The notes below the pieces were generated by a model. It did no database searches, was not told the DNA's origin, and saw only the letters and a program-made list of their open reading frames with translations. Below are positions 48,201-59,830 of a stretch of 64,000 nt of DNA, piece after piece. The stretch's first letter is position 1; the number at the start of each line of letters is the position of its first letter. Position numbers and translations under genes: made by a program. Source of the DNA: Channallabes apus (taxonomy: Eukaryota > Chordata > Actinopteri > Siluriformes > Clariidae); the NCBI GenBank assembly GCA_030522415.1, contig JAMASW010000035.1, forward strand, positions 1-64,000. Direction: 5' to 3'.

Positions 48201-51200
48201 GCGCATGTGTACGCTGGGCCCAGGGGTGTGGGAGCGCGTGTGTACCCAGGGTTGTGGGAGCGCGTGAGTACGCTGGGCCCATGGGTGTGGGAGCGCGTGT
48301 GTACCCAGCGGTGTGGGAGCGCGTGTGTACGCTGGGCCCAGGGGTGTGGGAGCGCGTGTGCTCCCAGCGGTGTGGGAGCGCGTATGTACCCAGCGGTGTG
48401 TGAGCGTGTGTGTATGCTGGGCCCAGGGGTGTGGGAGCGCGTGTGTACGCTGGGCCCAGGTGTGTGGGTGCGCGTGTGTACGCTGGGCCAAGGGGTGTGG
48501 GTGCGCGTGTGTACGCTGGGCCCAGGAGTGTGGCAGCGCGTGTGTACGCTGGGCACAGGGGTGTGGGAGCGCGTGTGTACGCTGGGCCCAGGGGTGTGGG
48601 AGCGCGTGTGTATGCTGGGCCCAGGGGTGTGGGAGCGCGTGTGTACGCTGGGCCCAGGGGTGTGGGAGCGCGTGTGTACGCTGGGCCCAGGGGTGTGGGA
48701 GCGCGTGTGAACCCAGCGGTGTGGGAGTGCGTGTGTACCCAGCGGTGTGTGAGAGCATGTGTACGCTGGGCCCAGGGGTGTGGGAGCGCGTGTGTACGCT
48801 GGGCCCAGGGGTGTGGGAGCGCGTGTGTACCCAGCGGTGTGTGAAAGCATGTGTACGCTGGGCCCAGGGGTGTGGGAGCGCGTGTGTACGCTGGCCCCAG
48901 GGGTGTGGCAGCGCGTGTGTACGCTGGGCCCAGGGGTGTGGGAGCGCGTGTGTACCCAGCGGTGTGGGAGCGCGTGTGTAACCAGCGGTGTGTGAGCGCA
49001 TGTGTACGCTGGGCCCAGGGGTGTGGGATCGCGTGTGTACGCTGGGCCCAGGGGTGTGGGTGCGCGTGTGTACCCTGGGCCCATGGGTGTGGCAGCGCGT
49101 GTGTACGCTGGACCCAGGGGTGTGGGAGCGCGTGTGTACGCTGGGCCCAGGGGTGTGGGAGCGCGTGTGTACGCTGGGCCCAGGGGTCTGGCAGCGCGTG
49201 TGTACGCTGGGCCCAGGGATGTGGGAGCGCGTATGTATGCTGGGCCCATTGGTGTGGGAGCGCGAGTGTACCCAGCGGTGTGGGAGCGCGTGTGTACACT
49301 GGGCCCAGCGGTGTGGGAGCGCGTGTGTACGCTGGGCCCAGGGGTGTGGGAGCGCGTGTGTACGCTGGGCCCATGGGTGTGGGAGCGCGTGTGTACGCTG
49401 GGCCCAGGGCTGTGGGAGCGCGTGTGTACGCTGGGCCCAGGGGTTTGGGAGCGCGTGTGTACGCTGGGCCCAGGGCTGTGGGAGCGCGTGTGTACGCTGG
49501 GCCCAGGGGTGTGGGAGCGCGTTTGTACGCTGGGCCCAGGGGTGTGGGAGCGCGTGTGTACGCTGGGCCCAGGGGTGTGGCAGCGCGTGTGTACGCTGGG
49601 CCCAGGGGTGTGGGAGCGCGTGTGTATGCTGGGCCCATGGGTGTGGGAGCGCTTGTGTACCCAGCGGTGTGGGAGCGCGTGTGTACGCTGGGCCCAGGGG
49701 TGCGGGAGCGCGTGTGTACGCTGGGCCCAGGGGTGTGGGAGCGCGTGTGTACCCAGCGGTGTGGGAGCGCCTGTGTACTCAGCGGTGTGTGAGCGCATGT
49801 GTACGCTGGGCCCAGGGGTGTGGGAGCGCGTGTGTACGCTGGGCCCAGGTGTGTGGGTGCGCGTGTGTATGCTGGGCCCAGGGGTGTGGCAGCGTGTGTG
49901 TACGCTGGGCCCAGCGGTGTGGGAGCGCATGTGTACCCAGCGGTGCGTGAGCGCATGTGTACACTGGGCCCAGGGGTGTGGGAGCGCGTGTGTACGCTGG
50001 GCCCAGGGGTGTGGGAGCGCGTGTGTACGCTGGGCCCAGGGGTGTGGGAGCGCGTGTGTACCCAGGGGTGTGGGAGCGCGTGTGTACGCTGGGCCAGGGT
50101 TGTGGGAGCGCGTGTGTACGCTGGGCCCAGGGGTGTGGGAGCGCGTGTGTACGCTGGGCCCAGGGGTGTGGGTGCGCGTGTGTACGCTGGGCCCAGAGGT
50201 GTGGCAGCGCGTGTGTACGCTGGGCCCAGGGGTGTGGGAGCGCGTGTGTACGCTGGGCCCAGGGGTGTGGGAGCGCGTGTGTACGCTGGGTCCAGGGGTG
50301 TGGGAGCGCGTGTATACCCAGCGGTGTGGGAGCGCGTGTGTACCCAGCGGTGTGGGAGCGCGTGTGTACGCTGGTTCCAGGTCTCTGATAGCGAGTGTGT
50401 ACGTTCGGCCCAGGGGTGTGTTAGCGCGTGTGTACGCTGGGCCCAGGTGTGTGGGTGCGCGTGTGTACGCTGGGCCAAGGGGTGTGGGTGCGCGTGTGTA
50501 CGCTGGGCCCAGGAGTGTGGCAGCGCGTGTGTACGCTGGGCACAGGGGTGTGGGAGCGCGTGTGTACGCTGGGCCCAGGGGTGTGGGAGCGCGTGTGTAT
50601 GCTGGGCCCAGGGGTGTGGGAGCGCGTGTGTACGCTGGGCCCAGGGGTGTGGGAGCGCGTGTGTACGCTGGGCCCAGGGGTGTGGGAGCGCGTGTGAACC
50701 CAGCGGTGTGGGAGTGCGTGTGTACCCAGCGGTGTGTGAGAGCATGTGTACGCTGGGCCCAGGGGTGTGGGAGCGCGTGTGTACGCTGGGCCCAGGGGTG
50801 TGGGAGCGCGTGTGTACCCAGCGGTGTGTGAAAGCATGTGTACGCTGGGCCCAGGGGTGTGGGAGCGCGTGTGTACGCTGGCCCCAGGGGTGTGGCAGCG
50901 CGTGTGTACGCTGGGCCCAGGGGTGTGGGAGCGCGTGTGTACCCAGCGGTGTGGGAGCGCGTGTGTAACCAGCGGTGTGTGAGCGCATGTGTACGCTGGG
51001 CCCAGGGGTGTGGGATCGCGTGTGTACGCTGGGCCCAGGGGTGTGGGTGCGCGTGTGTACCCTGGGCCCATGGGTGTGGCAGCGCGTGTGTACGCTGGAC
51101 CCAGGGGTGTGGGAGCGCGTGTGTACGCTGGGCCCAGGGGTGTGGGAGCGCGTGTGTACGCTGGGCCCAGGGGTCTGGCAGCGCGTGTGTACGCTGGGCC

Positions 51201-54200
51201 CAGGGATGTGGGAGCGCGTATGTATGCTGGGCCCATTGGTGTGGGAGCGCGAGTGTACCCAGCGGTGTGGGAGCGCGTGTGTACACTGGGCCCAGCGGTG
51301 TGGGAGCGCGTGTGTACGCTGGGCCCAGGGGTGTGGGAGCGCGTGTGTACGCTGGGCCCATGGGTGTGGGAGCGCGTGTGTACGCTGGGCCCAGGGCTGT
51401 GGGAGCGCGTGTGTACGCTGGGCCCAGGGGTTTGGGAGCGCGTGTGTACGCTGGGCCCAGGGCTGTGGGAGCGCGTGTGTACGCTGGGCCCAGGGGTGTG
51501 GGAGCGCGTTTGTACGCTGGGCCCAGGGGTGTGGGAGCGCGTGTGTACGCTGGGCCCAGGGGTGTGGCAGCGCGTGTGTACGCTGGGCCCAGGGGTGTGG
51601 GAGCGCGTGTGTATGCTGGGCCCATGGGTGTGGGAGCGCTTGTGTACCCAGCGGTGTGGGAGCGCGTGTGTACGCTGGGCCCAGGGGTGCGGGAGCGCGT
51701 GTGTACGCTGGGCCCAGGGGTGTGGGAGCGCGTGTGTACCCAGCGGTGTGGGAGCGCCTGTGTACTCAGCGGTGTGTGAGCGCATGTGTACGCTGGGCCC
51801 AGGGGTGTGGGAGCGCGTGTGTACGCTGGGCCCAGGTGTGTGGGTGCGCGTGTGTATGCTGGGCCCAGGGGTGTGGCAGCGTGTGTGTACGCTGGGCCCA
51901 GCGGTGTGGGAGCGCATGTGTACCCAGCGGTGCGTGAGCGCATGTGTACACTGGGCCCAGGGGTGTGGGAGCGCGTGTGTACGCTGGGCCCAGGGGTGTG
52001 GGAGCGCGTGTGTACGCTGGGCCCAGGGGTGTGGGAGCGCGTGTGTACCCAGGGGTGTGGGAGCGCGTGTGTACGCTGGGCCAGGGTTGTGGGAGCGCGT
52101 GTGTACGCTGGGCCCAGGGGTGTGGGAGCGCGTGTGTACGCTGGGCCCAGGGGTGTGGGTGCGCGTGTGTACGCTGGGCCCAGAGGTGTGGCAGCGCGTG
52201 TGTACGCTGGGCCCAGGGGTGTGGGAGCGCGTGTGTACGCTGGGCCCAGGGGTGTGGGAGCGCGTGTGTACGCTGGGTCCAGGGGTGTGGGAGCGCGTGT
52301 ATACCCAGCGGTGTGGGAGCGCGTGTGTACCCAGCGGTGTGGGAGCGCGTGTGTACGCTGGTTCCAGGTCTCTGATAGCGAGTGTGTACGTTCGGCCCAG
52401 GGGTGTGTTAGCGCGTGTGTACGCTGGGCCCAGGGGTGTGGGAGCGCGTGTGTACGCTGGGTCCAGGGGTGTGGGAGCGAGTGTGTACGCTGGGCCCAGG
52501 GGTGTGGGAGCGCGTGTGTACGCTGGGCTCAGGGGTGTGGGAGCGCGTGTGTACGCTGGGCCCAGCGGTGTGGGAGCGCGTGTGTACCCAGCGGTGTGGG
52601 AGCGCGTGTACGCTGGGCCCAGGGGTGTGGGAGCGCGTGTGTACCCAGCGGTGTGGGAGCGCTTGTGTACGCTGGGCCCACGGGTGTGGGATCGCGTGTG
52701 TACCCAGCGGTGTGGGAGGGCGTGTGTACGCTGGTCCAAGGGCTCTGAGAGCGAGTGTGTACGCTGGGCCCAGGGGTGTGGCAGCGCTTGTGTACGCTGG
52801 GGCCAGGGGTGTGGGAGCGCGTGTGTACGCTGGGCCCAGGGGTGTGGTAGCGCGTGTGTACCCAGGGGTCTGGGAGCGCGTGTGTACGCTGGGCCCAGGG
52901 GTGTGGGAGCGCGTGTGTATGCTGGGCCCAGGGGTGTGGGAGCGCGTGTGTACGCTGGGCCCAGGGGTGTGGGAGCGCGTGTGTACGCTGGGCCCAGGGG
53001 TGTGGGAGCGCGTGTGTACGCTGGGCCCAGGGGTGTGGGAGCGCGTGTTTACGCTGGGTCCAGGGGTGTGGGAGCGCGTGTGTACCCAGCGGTGTGGGAG
53101 CGCGTCTTTACCCAGCGGTGTGGGAGCGCGTGTGTACGCTGGTCCCAGGTCTCTGATAGCGAGTGTGTACGTTCGGCCCAGGGGTGTGTTAGCGCGTGTG
53201 TACGCTGGGCCCAGGGGTGTGGGAGCGCATGTGTACGCTGGGTCCAGGGGTGTGGGAGCGCGTGTTTACGCTGGGCCCAGGGGTGTGGGAGCGCGTGTGT
53301 ACGCTGGGCCCAGGGGTGTGGGAGCGCATGTGTACGCTGGGTCCAGGGGTGTGGGAGCGCGTGTTTACGCTGGGCCCAGGGGTGTGGGAGCGCGTGTGTA
53401 CGCTGGGCTCAGGGGTGTGGGAGCGCGTGTGTACGCTGGGCCCAGCGGTGTGGGAGCGCGTGTGTACCCAGCGGTGTGGGAGCGCGTGTGTACGCTGGGC
53501 CCAGGGGTGTGGGATCGCGTGTGTACCCAGCGGTGTGGGAGCGCGTGTGTACCCAGCGGTGTGGGAGCGCGTGTGTACGCTGGGCCCAGGGGTGTGGGAG
53601 CGCGTTTGTATGCTGGGTCCAGGGGTGTGGGAGCGCGTGTGTACCCAGCGGTGTGGGAGCGCGTGTGTACCCAGCGGTGTGGGAGCGCGTGTGTACGCCG
53701 GGCCCAGGGGTCTGGCAGCGCGTGTGTACGCTGGGCCCAGGGATGTGGGAGCGCGTATGTATGCTGGGCCCATTGGTGTGGGAGCGCGAGTGTACCCAGC
53801 GGTGTGGGAGCGCGTGTGTACACTGGGCCCAGCGGTGTGGGAGTGCGTGTGTACGCTGGGCCCAGGGGTGTGGGAGCGCGTGTGTACGCTGGGCCCATGG
53901 GTGTGGGAGCGCGTGTGTACGCTGGGCCCAGGGCTGTGGGAGCGCGTGTGTACGCTGGGCCCAGGGGTGTGGGAGCGCGTGTGTACGCTGGGCCCAGGGG
54001 TGTGGCAGCGCGTGTGTACGCTGGGCCCAGGGGTGTGGGAGCGCGTGTGTATGCTGGGCCCATGGGTGTGGGAGCGCTTGTGTACCCAGCGGTGTGGGAG
54101 CGCGTGTGTACGCTGGGCCCAGGGGTGCGGGAGCGCGTGTGTACGCTGGGCCCAGGGGTGTGGGAGCGCGTGTGTACCCAACGGTGTGGGAGCGCCTGTG

Positions 54201-57200
54201 TACTCAGCGGTGTGTGAGCGCATGTGTACGCTGGGCCCAGGGGTGTGGGAGCGCGTGTGTACGCTGGGCCCAGGTGTGTGGGTGCGCGTGTGTATGCTGG
54301 GCCCAGGGGTGTGGCAGCGTGTGTGTACGCTGGGCCCAGGGGTGTGGGAGCGCGTGTGTACCCAGCGGTGTGGGAGCGCATGTGTACCCAGCGGTGTGTG
54401 AGCGCATGTGTACGCTGGGCCCAGGGGTGTGGGAGCGTGTGTGTACGCTGGGCCCAGGGGTGTGGGAGCGCGTGTGTACGCTGGGCCCAGGGGTGTGGGA
54501 GCGCGTGTGTACCCAGGGGTGTGGGAGCGCGTGTGTACGCTGGGCCAGGGTTGTGGGAGCGCGTGTGTACGCTGGGCCCAGGGGTGTGGGAGCGCGTGTG
54601 TACGCTGGGCCCAGGGGTGTGGGTGCGCGTGTGTACGCTGGGCCGAGAGGTGTGGCAGCGCGTGTGTACGCTGGGCCCAGGGGTGTGGGAGCGCGTGTGT
54701 ACGCTGGGCCCAGGGGTGTGGTAGCGCGTGTGTACCCAGGGGTCTGGGAGCGCGTGTGTACGCTGGGCCCAGGGGTGTGGGAGCGCGTGTGTACGCTGGG
54801 CCCAGGGGTGTGGCAGCGCGTGTGTACGCTGGGCCCAGGGGTGTGGGAGTGCGTGTGTATGCTGGGCCCATGGGTGTGGGAGCGCTTGTGTACCCAGCGG
54901 TGTGGGAGCGCGTGTGTACGCTGGGCCCAGGGGTGCGGGAGCGCGTGTGTACGCTGGGCCCAGGGGTGTGGGAGCGCGTGTGTACCCAACGGTGTGGGAG
55001 CGCCTGTGTACTCAGCGGTGTGTGAGCGCATGTGTACGCTGGGCCCAGGGGTGTGGGAGCGCGTGTGTACGCTGGGCCCAGATGTGTGGGTGCGCGTGTG
55101 TATGCTGGGCCCAGGGGTGTGGCAGCGTGTGTGTACGCTGGGCCCAGGGGTGTGGGAGCGCGTGTGTACCCAGCGGTGTGGGAGCGCATGTGTACCCAGC
55201 GGTGTGTGAGCGCATGTGTACGCTGGGCCCAGGGGTGTGGGAGCGCGTGTGTACGCTGGGCCCAGGGGTGTGGGAGCGCGTGTGTACGCTGGGCCCAGGG
55301 GTGTGGGAGCGCGTGTGTACCCAGGGGTGTGGGAGCGCGTGTGTACGCTGGGCCAGGGTTGTGGGAGCGCGTGTGTACGCTGGGCCCAGGGGTGTGGGAG
55401 CGCGTGTGTACGCTGGGCCCAGGGGTGTGGGTGCGCGTGTGTACGCTGGGCCCAGAGGTGTGGCAGCGCGTGTGTACGCTGGGCCCAGGGGTGTGGGAGC
55501 GCGTGTGTACGCTGGGCCCAGGGGTGTGGTAGCGCGTGTGTACCCAGGGGTCTGGGAGCGCGTGTGTACGCTGGGCCCAGGGGTGTGGGAGCACGTGTGT
55601 ACGCTGGGCCCAGGGGTGTGGGAGCACGTGTGTACGCTGGGCCCAGGGGTGTGGGAGCGCGTGTGTACCCAGGGGTGAGGGAGCGCGTGTGTACGCTGGG
55701 CCAGGGTTGTGGGAGCGCGTGTGTACTCTGGGCCCAGGGGTGTGGGAGAGCGTGTGTACGCTGGGCCCAGGGGTGTGGGTGCGCGTGTGTACGCTGGGCC
55801 CAGGGGTGTGGCAGCGCGTGTGTACGCTGGGCCCAGGGGTGTGGGAGCGCGTGTGTACGCTGGGCCCAGGGGTGTGGTAGCGCGTGTGTACCCAGGGGTC
55901 TGGGAGCGCGTGTGTACGCTGGGCCCAGGGGTGTGGGAGCGCGTGTGTACGCTGGGCCCAGGGGTGTGGGAGCGCGTGTGTACCCAGCGGTGTGGGAGCG
56001 CGTGTGTACCCAGCGGTGTGTGAGCGCATGTGTACGCTGGGCCCAGGGGTGTGGGAGCGCGTGTGTACGCTGGGCCCAGGGGTGTGGGTGCGCGTGTGTA
56101 CCCTGGGCCCAGGGGTGTGGCAGCGCGTATGTACGCTGGACCCAGGGGTGTGGGAGCGCGTGTGTATGCTGGGCCCAGGGGTGCGGGAGCGCGTGTGTAC
56201 CCAGCGGTGTGGGAGCGCGTGTGTACGCTGGGCCCAGGGGTGTGGGAGCGCGTGTGTACGCTGGGCCCAGGGGTGTGGTAGCGCGTGTGTACCCAGGGGT
56301 CTGGGAGCGCGTGTGTACGCTGGGCCCAGGGGTGTGGGAGCGCGTGTGTACGCTGGGCCCAGGGGTGTGGGAGCGCGTGTGTACGCTGGGCCCAGGGGTG
56401 TGGGAGCGCGTGTGTACGCTGGGCCCAGCGGTGTGGGAGCGCGTGTGTACCAAGCGGTGTGGGAGCGCGTGTGTACGCTGGGCCCAGGGGTGTGGGAGCG
56501 CGTGTGTACCCAGCGGTGTGGGAGCGCTTGTATACGCTGGGCCCACGGGTGTGGGATCGCGTGTGTACCCAGCGGTGTGTGAGCGCGTGTGTACGCTGGT
56601 CCAAGGGCTCTGAGAGCGAGTGTGTACGTTGGGCCCAGGGGTGTGGGAGCGCGTGTGTACGCTGGGCCCAGGGGTGTGGGAGCGCGTGTGTACGCTGGGC
56701 CCAGGGGTGTGGAGCGCTTGTGTACGCTGGGCCCAGGGGTGCGGGAGCGCGTGTGTACGCTGGGCCCAGGGGTGTGGGAGCGCGTGTGTACCCAGCGGTG
56801 TGGGAGCGCGTGTGTACGCTGGGCCCAGGAGTGTGGGAGCGCGTGTGTACGCTGGGCCCAGGGGTGTGGGTGCGCGTGTGTACGCTGGGCCCAGGGGTGT
56901 GGCAGCGCGTGTGTACGCTGGGCCCAGGGGTGTGGGAGCGCGTGTGTACGCTGGGCCCATGGGTGAGGGAGCGCGTGTGTACGCTGGGCCCAGGGGTGTG
57001 GGAGCGCGTGTGTACCCAGGGTTGTGGGAGCGCGTGTGTACGCTGGGCCCATGGGTGTGGGAGCGCGTGTGTACCCAGCGGTGTGGGAGCGCGTGTGTAC
57101 GCTGGGCCCAGGGGTGTGGGAGCGCGTTTGCTCCCAGCGGTGTGGGAGCGCGTGTGTACCCAGCGGTGTGTGAGCGTGTGTGCACGCTTGGCCCAGGGGT

Positions 57201-59091
57201 GTGGGAGCGCGTGTGTACGCTGGGCCCAGGGGTGTGGGAGCGCGTGTGTACGCTGGGCCCAGGTGTGTGGGTGTGCGTGTGTACGCTGGGCCCGGGGGTG
57301 TGGCAGCGCGTGTGTACGCTGGGCCCAGGGGTGTGGGAGCGCGTGTGTACGCTGGGCCCAGGGGTGCGGGAGCGCGTGTGTACGCTGGGCCCGGGGGTGA
57401 GGGAGCGCGTGTGTACCCAGCGGTGTGGGAGCGCGAGTGTACGCTGGGCCCAGGGGTGAGGGAGCGCGTGTGTACGCTGGGCCCAGGGGTGTGGGTGCGC
57501 GTGTGTACGCTGGGCCCAAGGGTGTGGCAGCGCGTGTGTACGCTGGGCCCAGGGGTGTGGGAGCGCGTGTGTACGCTGGGCCCATGGGTGAGGGAGCGCA
57601 TGTGTACGCTGGGCCCAGGGGTGTGGGAGCGCGTGTGTACCCAGGGTTGTGGGAGCGCGTGTGTAAGCTGGGCCAATGGGGTGTGAGAGCGGGTGTGTAC
57701 CCAGGGGTGTGGGAGCGCGTGTGTACCCAGGGGTGAGGGAGCGCGTGTGTACGCTGGGCCCAGGGGTGTGGGAGCGCGTGTGTACGCTGGGCCCATGGGT
57801 GAGGGAGCGCATGTGTACGCTGGGCCCAGGGGTGTGGGAGCGCGTGTGTACCCAGGGTTGTGGGAGCGCGTGTGTAAGCTGGGCCCATGGGGTGTGAGAG
57901 CGGGTGTGTACCCAGGGGTGTGGGAGCGCGTGTGTACCCAGGGGTGAGGGAGCGCGTGTGTACGCTGGGCCCAGGGGTGTGGGAGCGCGTGTGTACGCTG
58001 GGCCCATGGGTGTGGGAGCGCGTCTGTACCCAGCGGTGTGGGAGCGCCTGTGTACCGAGGGGTGTGGGAGCGCATGTGTACGCTGGGCCCAGGGGTGTGG
58101 GAGCGCGTGTGTACCCAGCGGTGTGGGAGCGCGTGTGTACCCAGCGGTGTGGGAGCGCGTGTGCACGCTGGGCCCTGGGGTGTGGGAGAGCGCGTGTACG
58201 CTGGGCGCAGGGGTGTGGGTGCGCGTGTGTACGCTGGGCCCAGGGGTGTGGGAGCGCGTGTGTACGCTGGGCCCATGGGTATGGGAGCGCGTATGTACGC
58301 TGGGCCCAGGGGTGTGGGAGCGCGTGTGTACCCAGCGGTGTGGGAGCGCGTGTGTACCCAGCGGTGTGGGAGCGCGTGTGTACCCAGCGGTGTGTGTGCG
58401 CGTGTGTAAGCTGGGCCCAGGGTGTGGGAGAGCGCGTGTACGCTGGGCCCAGGGGTGTGGGAGCGCGTGTGTACCCAGGGGTGTGGGAGCGCGTGTGTAC
58501 CCATGGCCCAGGGGTGTGGGAGCGCGTGTGTACGCTGGGCCCAGGGATGTGGGAGCGCGTATGTATGCTGGGCCCATTGGTGTGGGAGCGCGAGTGTACC
58601 CAGCGGTGTGGGAGCGCGTGTGTACACTGGGCCCAGCGGTGTGGGAGCGCGTGTGTACGCTGGGCCCAGGGGTGTGGGAGCGCGTGTGTACGCTGGGCCC
58701 ATGGGTGTGGGAGCGCGTGTGTACGCTGGGCCCAGGGCTGTGGGAGCGCGTGTGTACGCTGGGCCCAGGGGTGTGGGAGTGCGTGTGTACGCTGGGCCCA
58801 GGGCTGTGGGAGCGCGTGTGTACGCTGGGCCCAGGGGTGTGGGAGCGCGTTTGTACGCTGGGCCCAAGGGTGTGGGAGCGCGTGTGTACGCTGGGCCCAG
58901 GGGTGTGGCAGCGCGTGTGTACGCTGGGCCCAGGGGTGTGGGAGCGCGTGTGTATGCTGGGTCCATGGGTGTGGGAGCGCTTGTGTACCCAGCGGTGTGG
59001 GAGCGCGTGTGTACGCTGGGCCCAGGGATGCGGGAGCGCGTGTGTACGCTGGGCCCAGGGGTGTGGGAGCGCGTGTGTACCCAGCGGTGTG
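45285..59091 (+). repeat. Large tandem duplication, copy 2 (13,807 bp)
   Basis: Offset from copy 1 is 13,675 at its left end (45294 with 31619, 48851 with 35176), 13,741 after one 66-bp gain (50838 with 37097) and 13,807 after a second (52415 with 38608, 58038 with 44231). Comparing the two I noticed only three substitutions: 31653 G against 45328 T, 34496 A against 48171 C, and 38789 T against 52596 G. A full alignment may add some. At 59091 the sequence continues into the block seen after 13510, while copy 1 is cut short at the duplication joint. Confidence 0.9.
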
Positions 59092-59830
59092 GGAGCGCCT
59101 GTGTACTCAGCGGTGTGTGAGCGCATGTGTACGCTGGGCCCAGGGGTGTGGGAGCGCGTGTATACGCTGGGCCCAGGTGTGTGGGTGCGCGTGTGTATGC
59201 TGGGCCCAGGGGTGTGGCAGCGTGTGTGTACGCTGGGCCCAGGGGTGTGGGAGCGCGTGTGTACCCAGCGGTGTGGGAGCGCGTGTGTACCCAGCGGTGT
59301 GTGAGCGCATGTGTACGCTGGGCCCAGGGGTGTGGGAGCGCGTGTGTACGCTGGGCCCAGGGGTGTGGGAGCGCGTGTGTACGCTGGGCCCAGGGGTGTG
59401 GGAGCGCGTGTGTACCCAGGGGTGTGGGAGCGCGTGTGTACGCTGGGCCAGGGTTGTGGGAGCGCGTGTGTACGCTGGGCCCAGGGGTGTGGGAGCGCGT
59501 GTGTACGCTGGGCCCAAGGGTGTGGGTGCGCGTGTGTACGCTGGGCCCAGGGGTGTGGCAGCGCGTGTGTACGCTGGGCCCAGGGGTGTGGGAGCGCGTG
59601 TGTACGCTGGGCCCAGGGGTGTGGTAGCGCGTGTGTACCCAGGGGTCTGGGAGCGCGTGTGTACGCTGGGCCCAGGGGTGTGGGAGCGCGTGTGTACGCT
59701 GGGCCCAGGGGTGTGGGAGCACGTGTGTACGCTGGGCCCAGGGGTGTGGGAGCGCGTGTGTACCCAGGGGTGAGGGAGCGCGTGTGTACGCTGGGCCAGG
59801 GTTGTGGGAGCGCGTGTGTACGCTGGGCCC
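59092..59830 (+). repeat. Continuation matching 13511-14249
   Basis: Offset is 45,581: 59127 with 13546, 59311 with 13730, and 59631 with 14050. It includes a GTGTGGTAG rung at 59619 and a GCACGTG unit near 59719. A private change, GGCCCAAGGG near 59514, replaces GGCCCAGGGG. Near 59825 the match ends and the sequence jumps into a HOR-A-like series, with CCCAGCGG in place of CCCAGGGG. Confidence 0.83.

Noticed and set aside
31610..59091. Treating the large duplication as certain assembly error
   Set aside because: The two copies differ by two 66-bp indels and several substitutions, which simple path duplication would not create. Error remains possible but is not shown.
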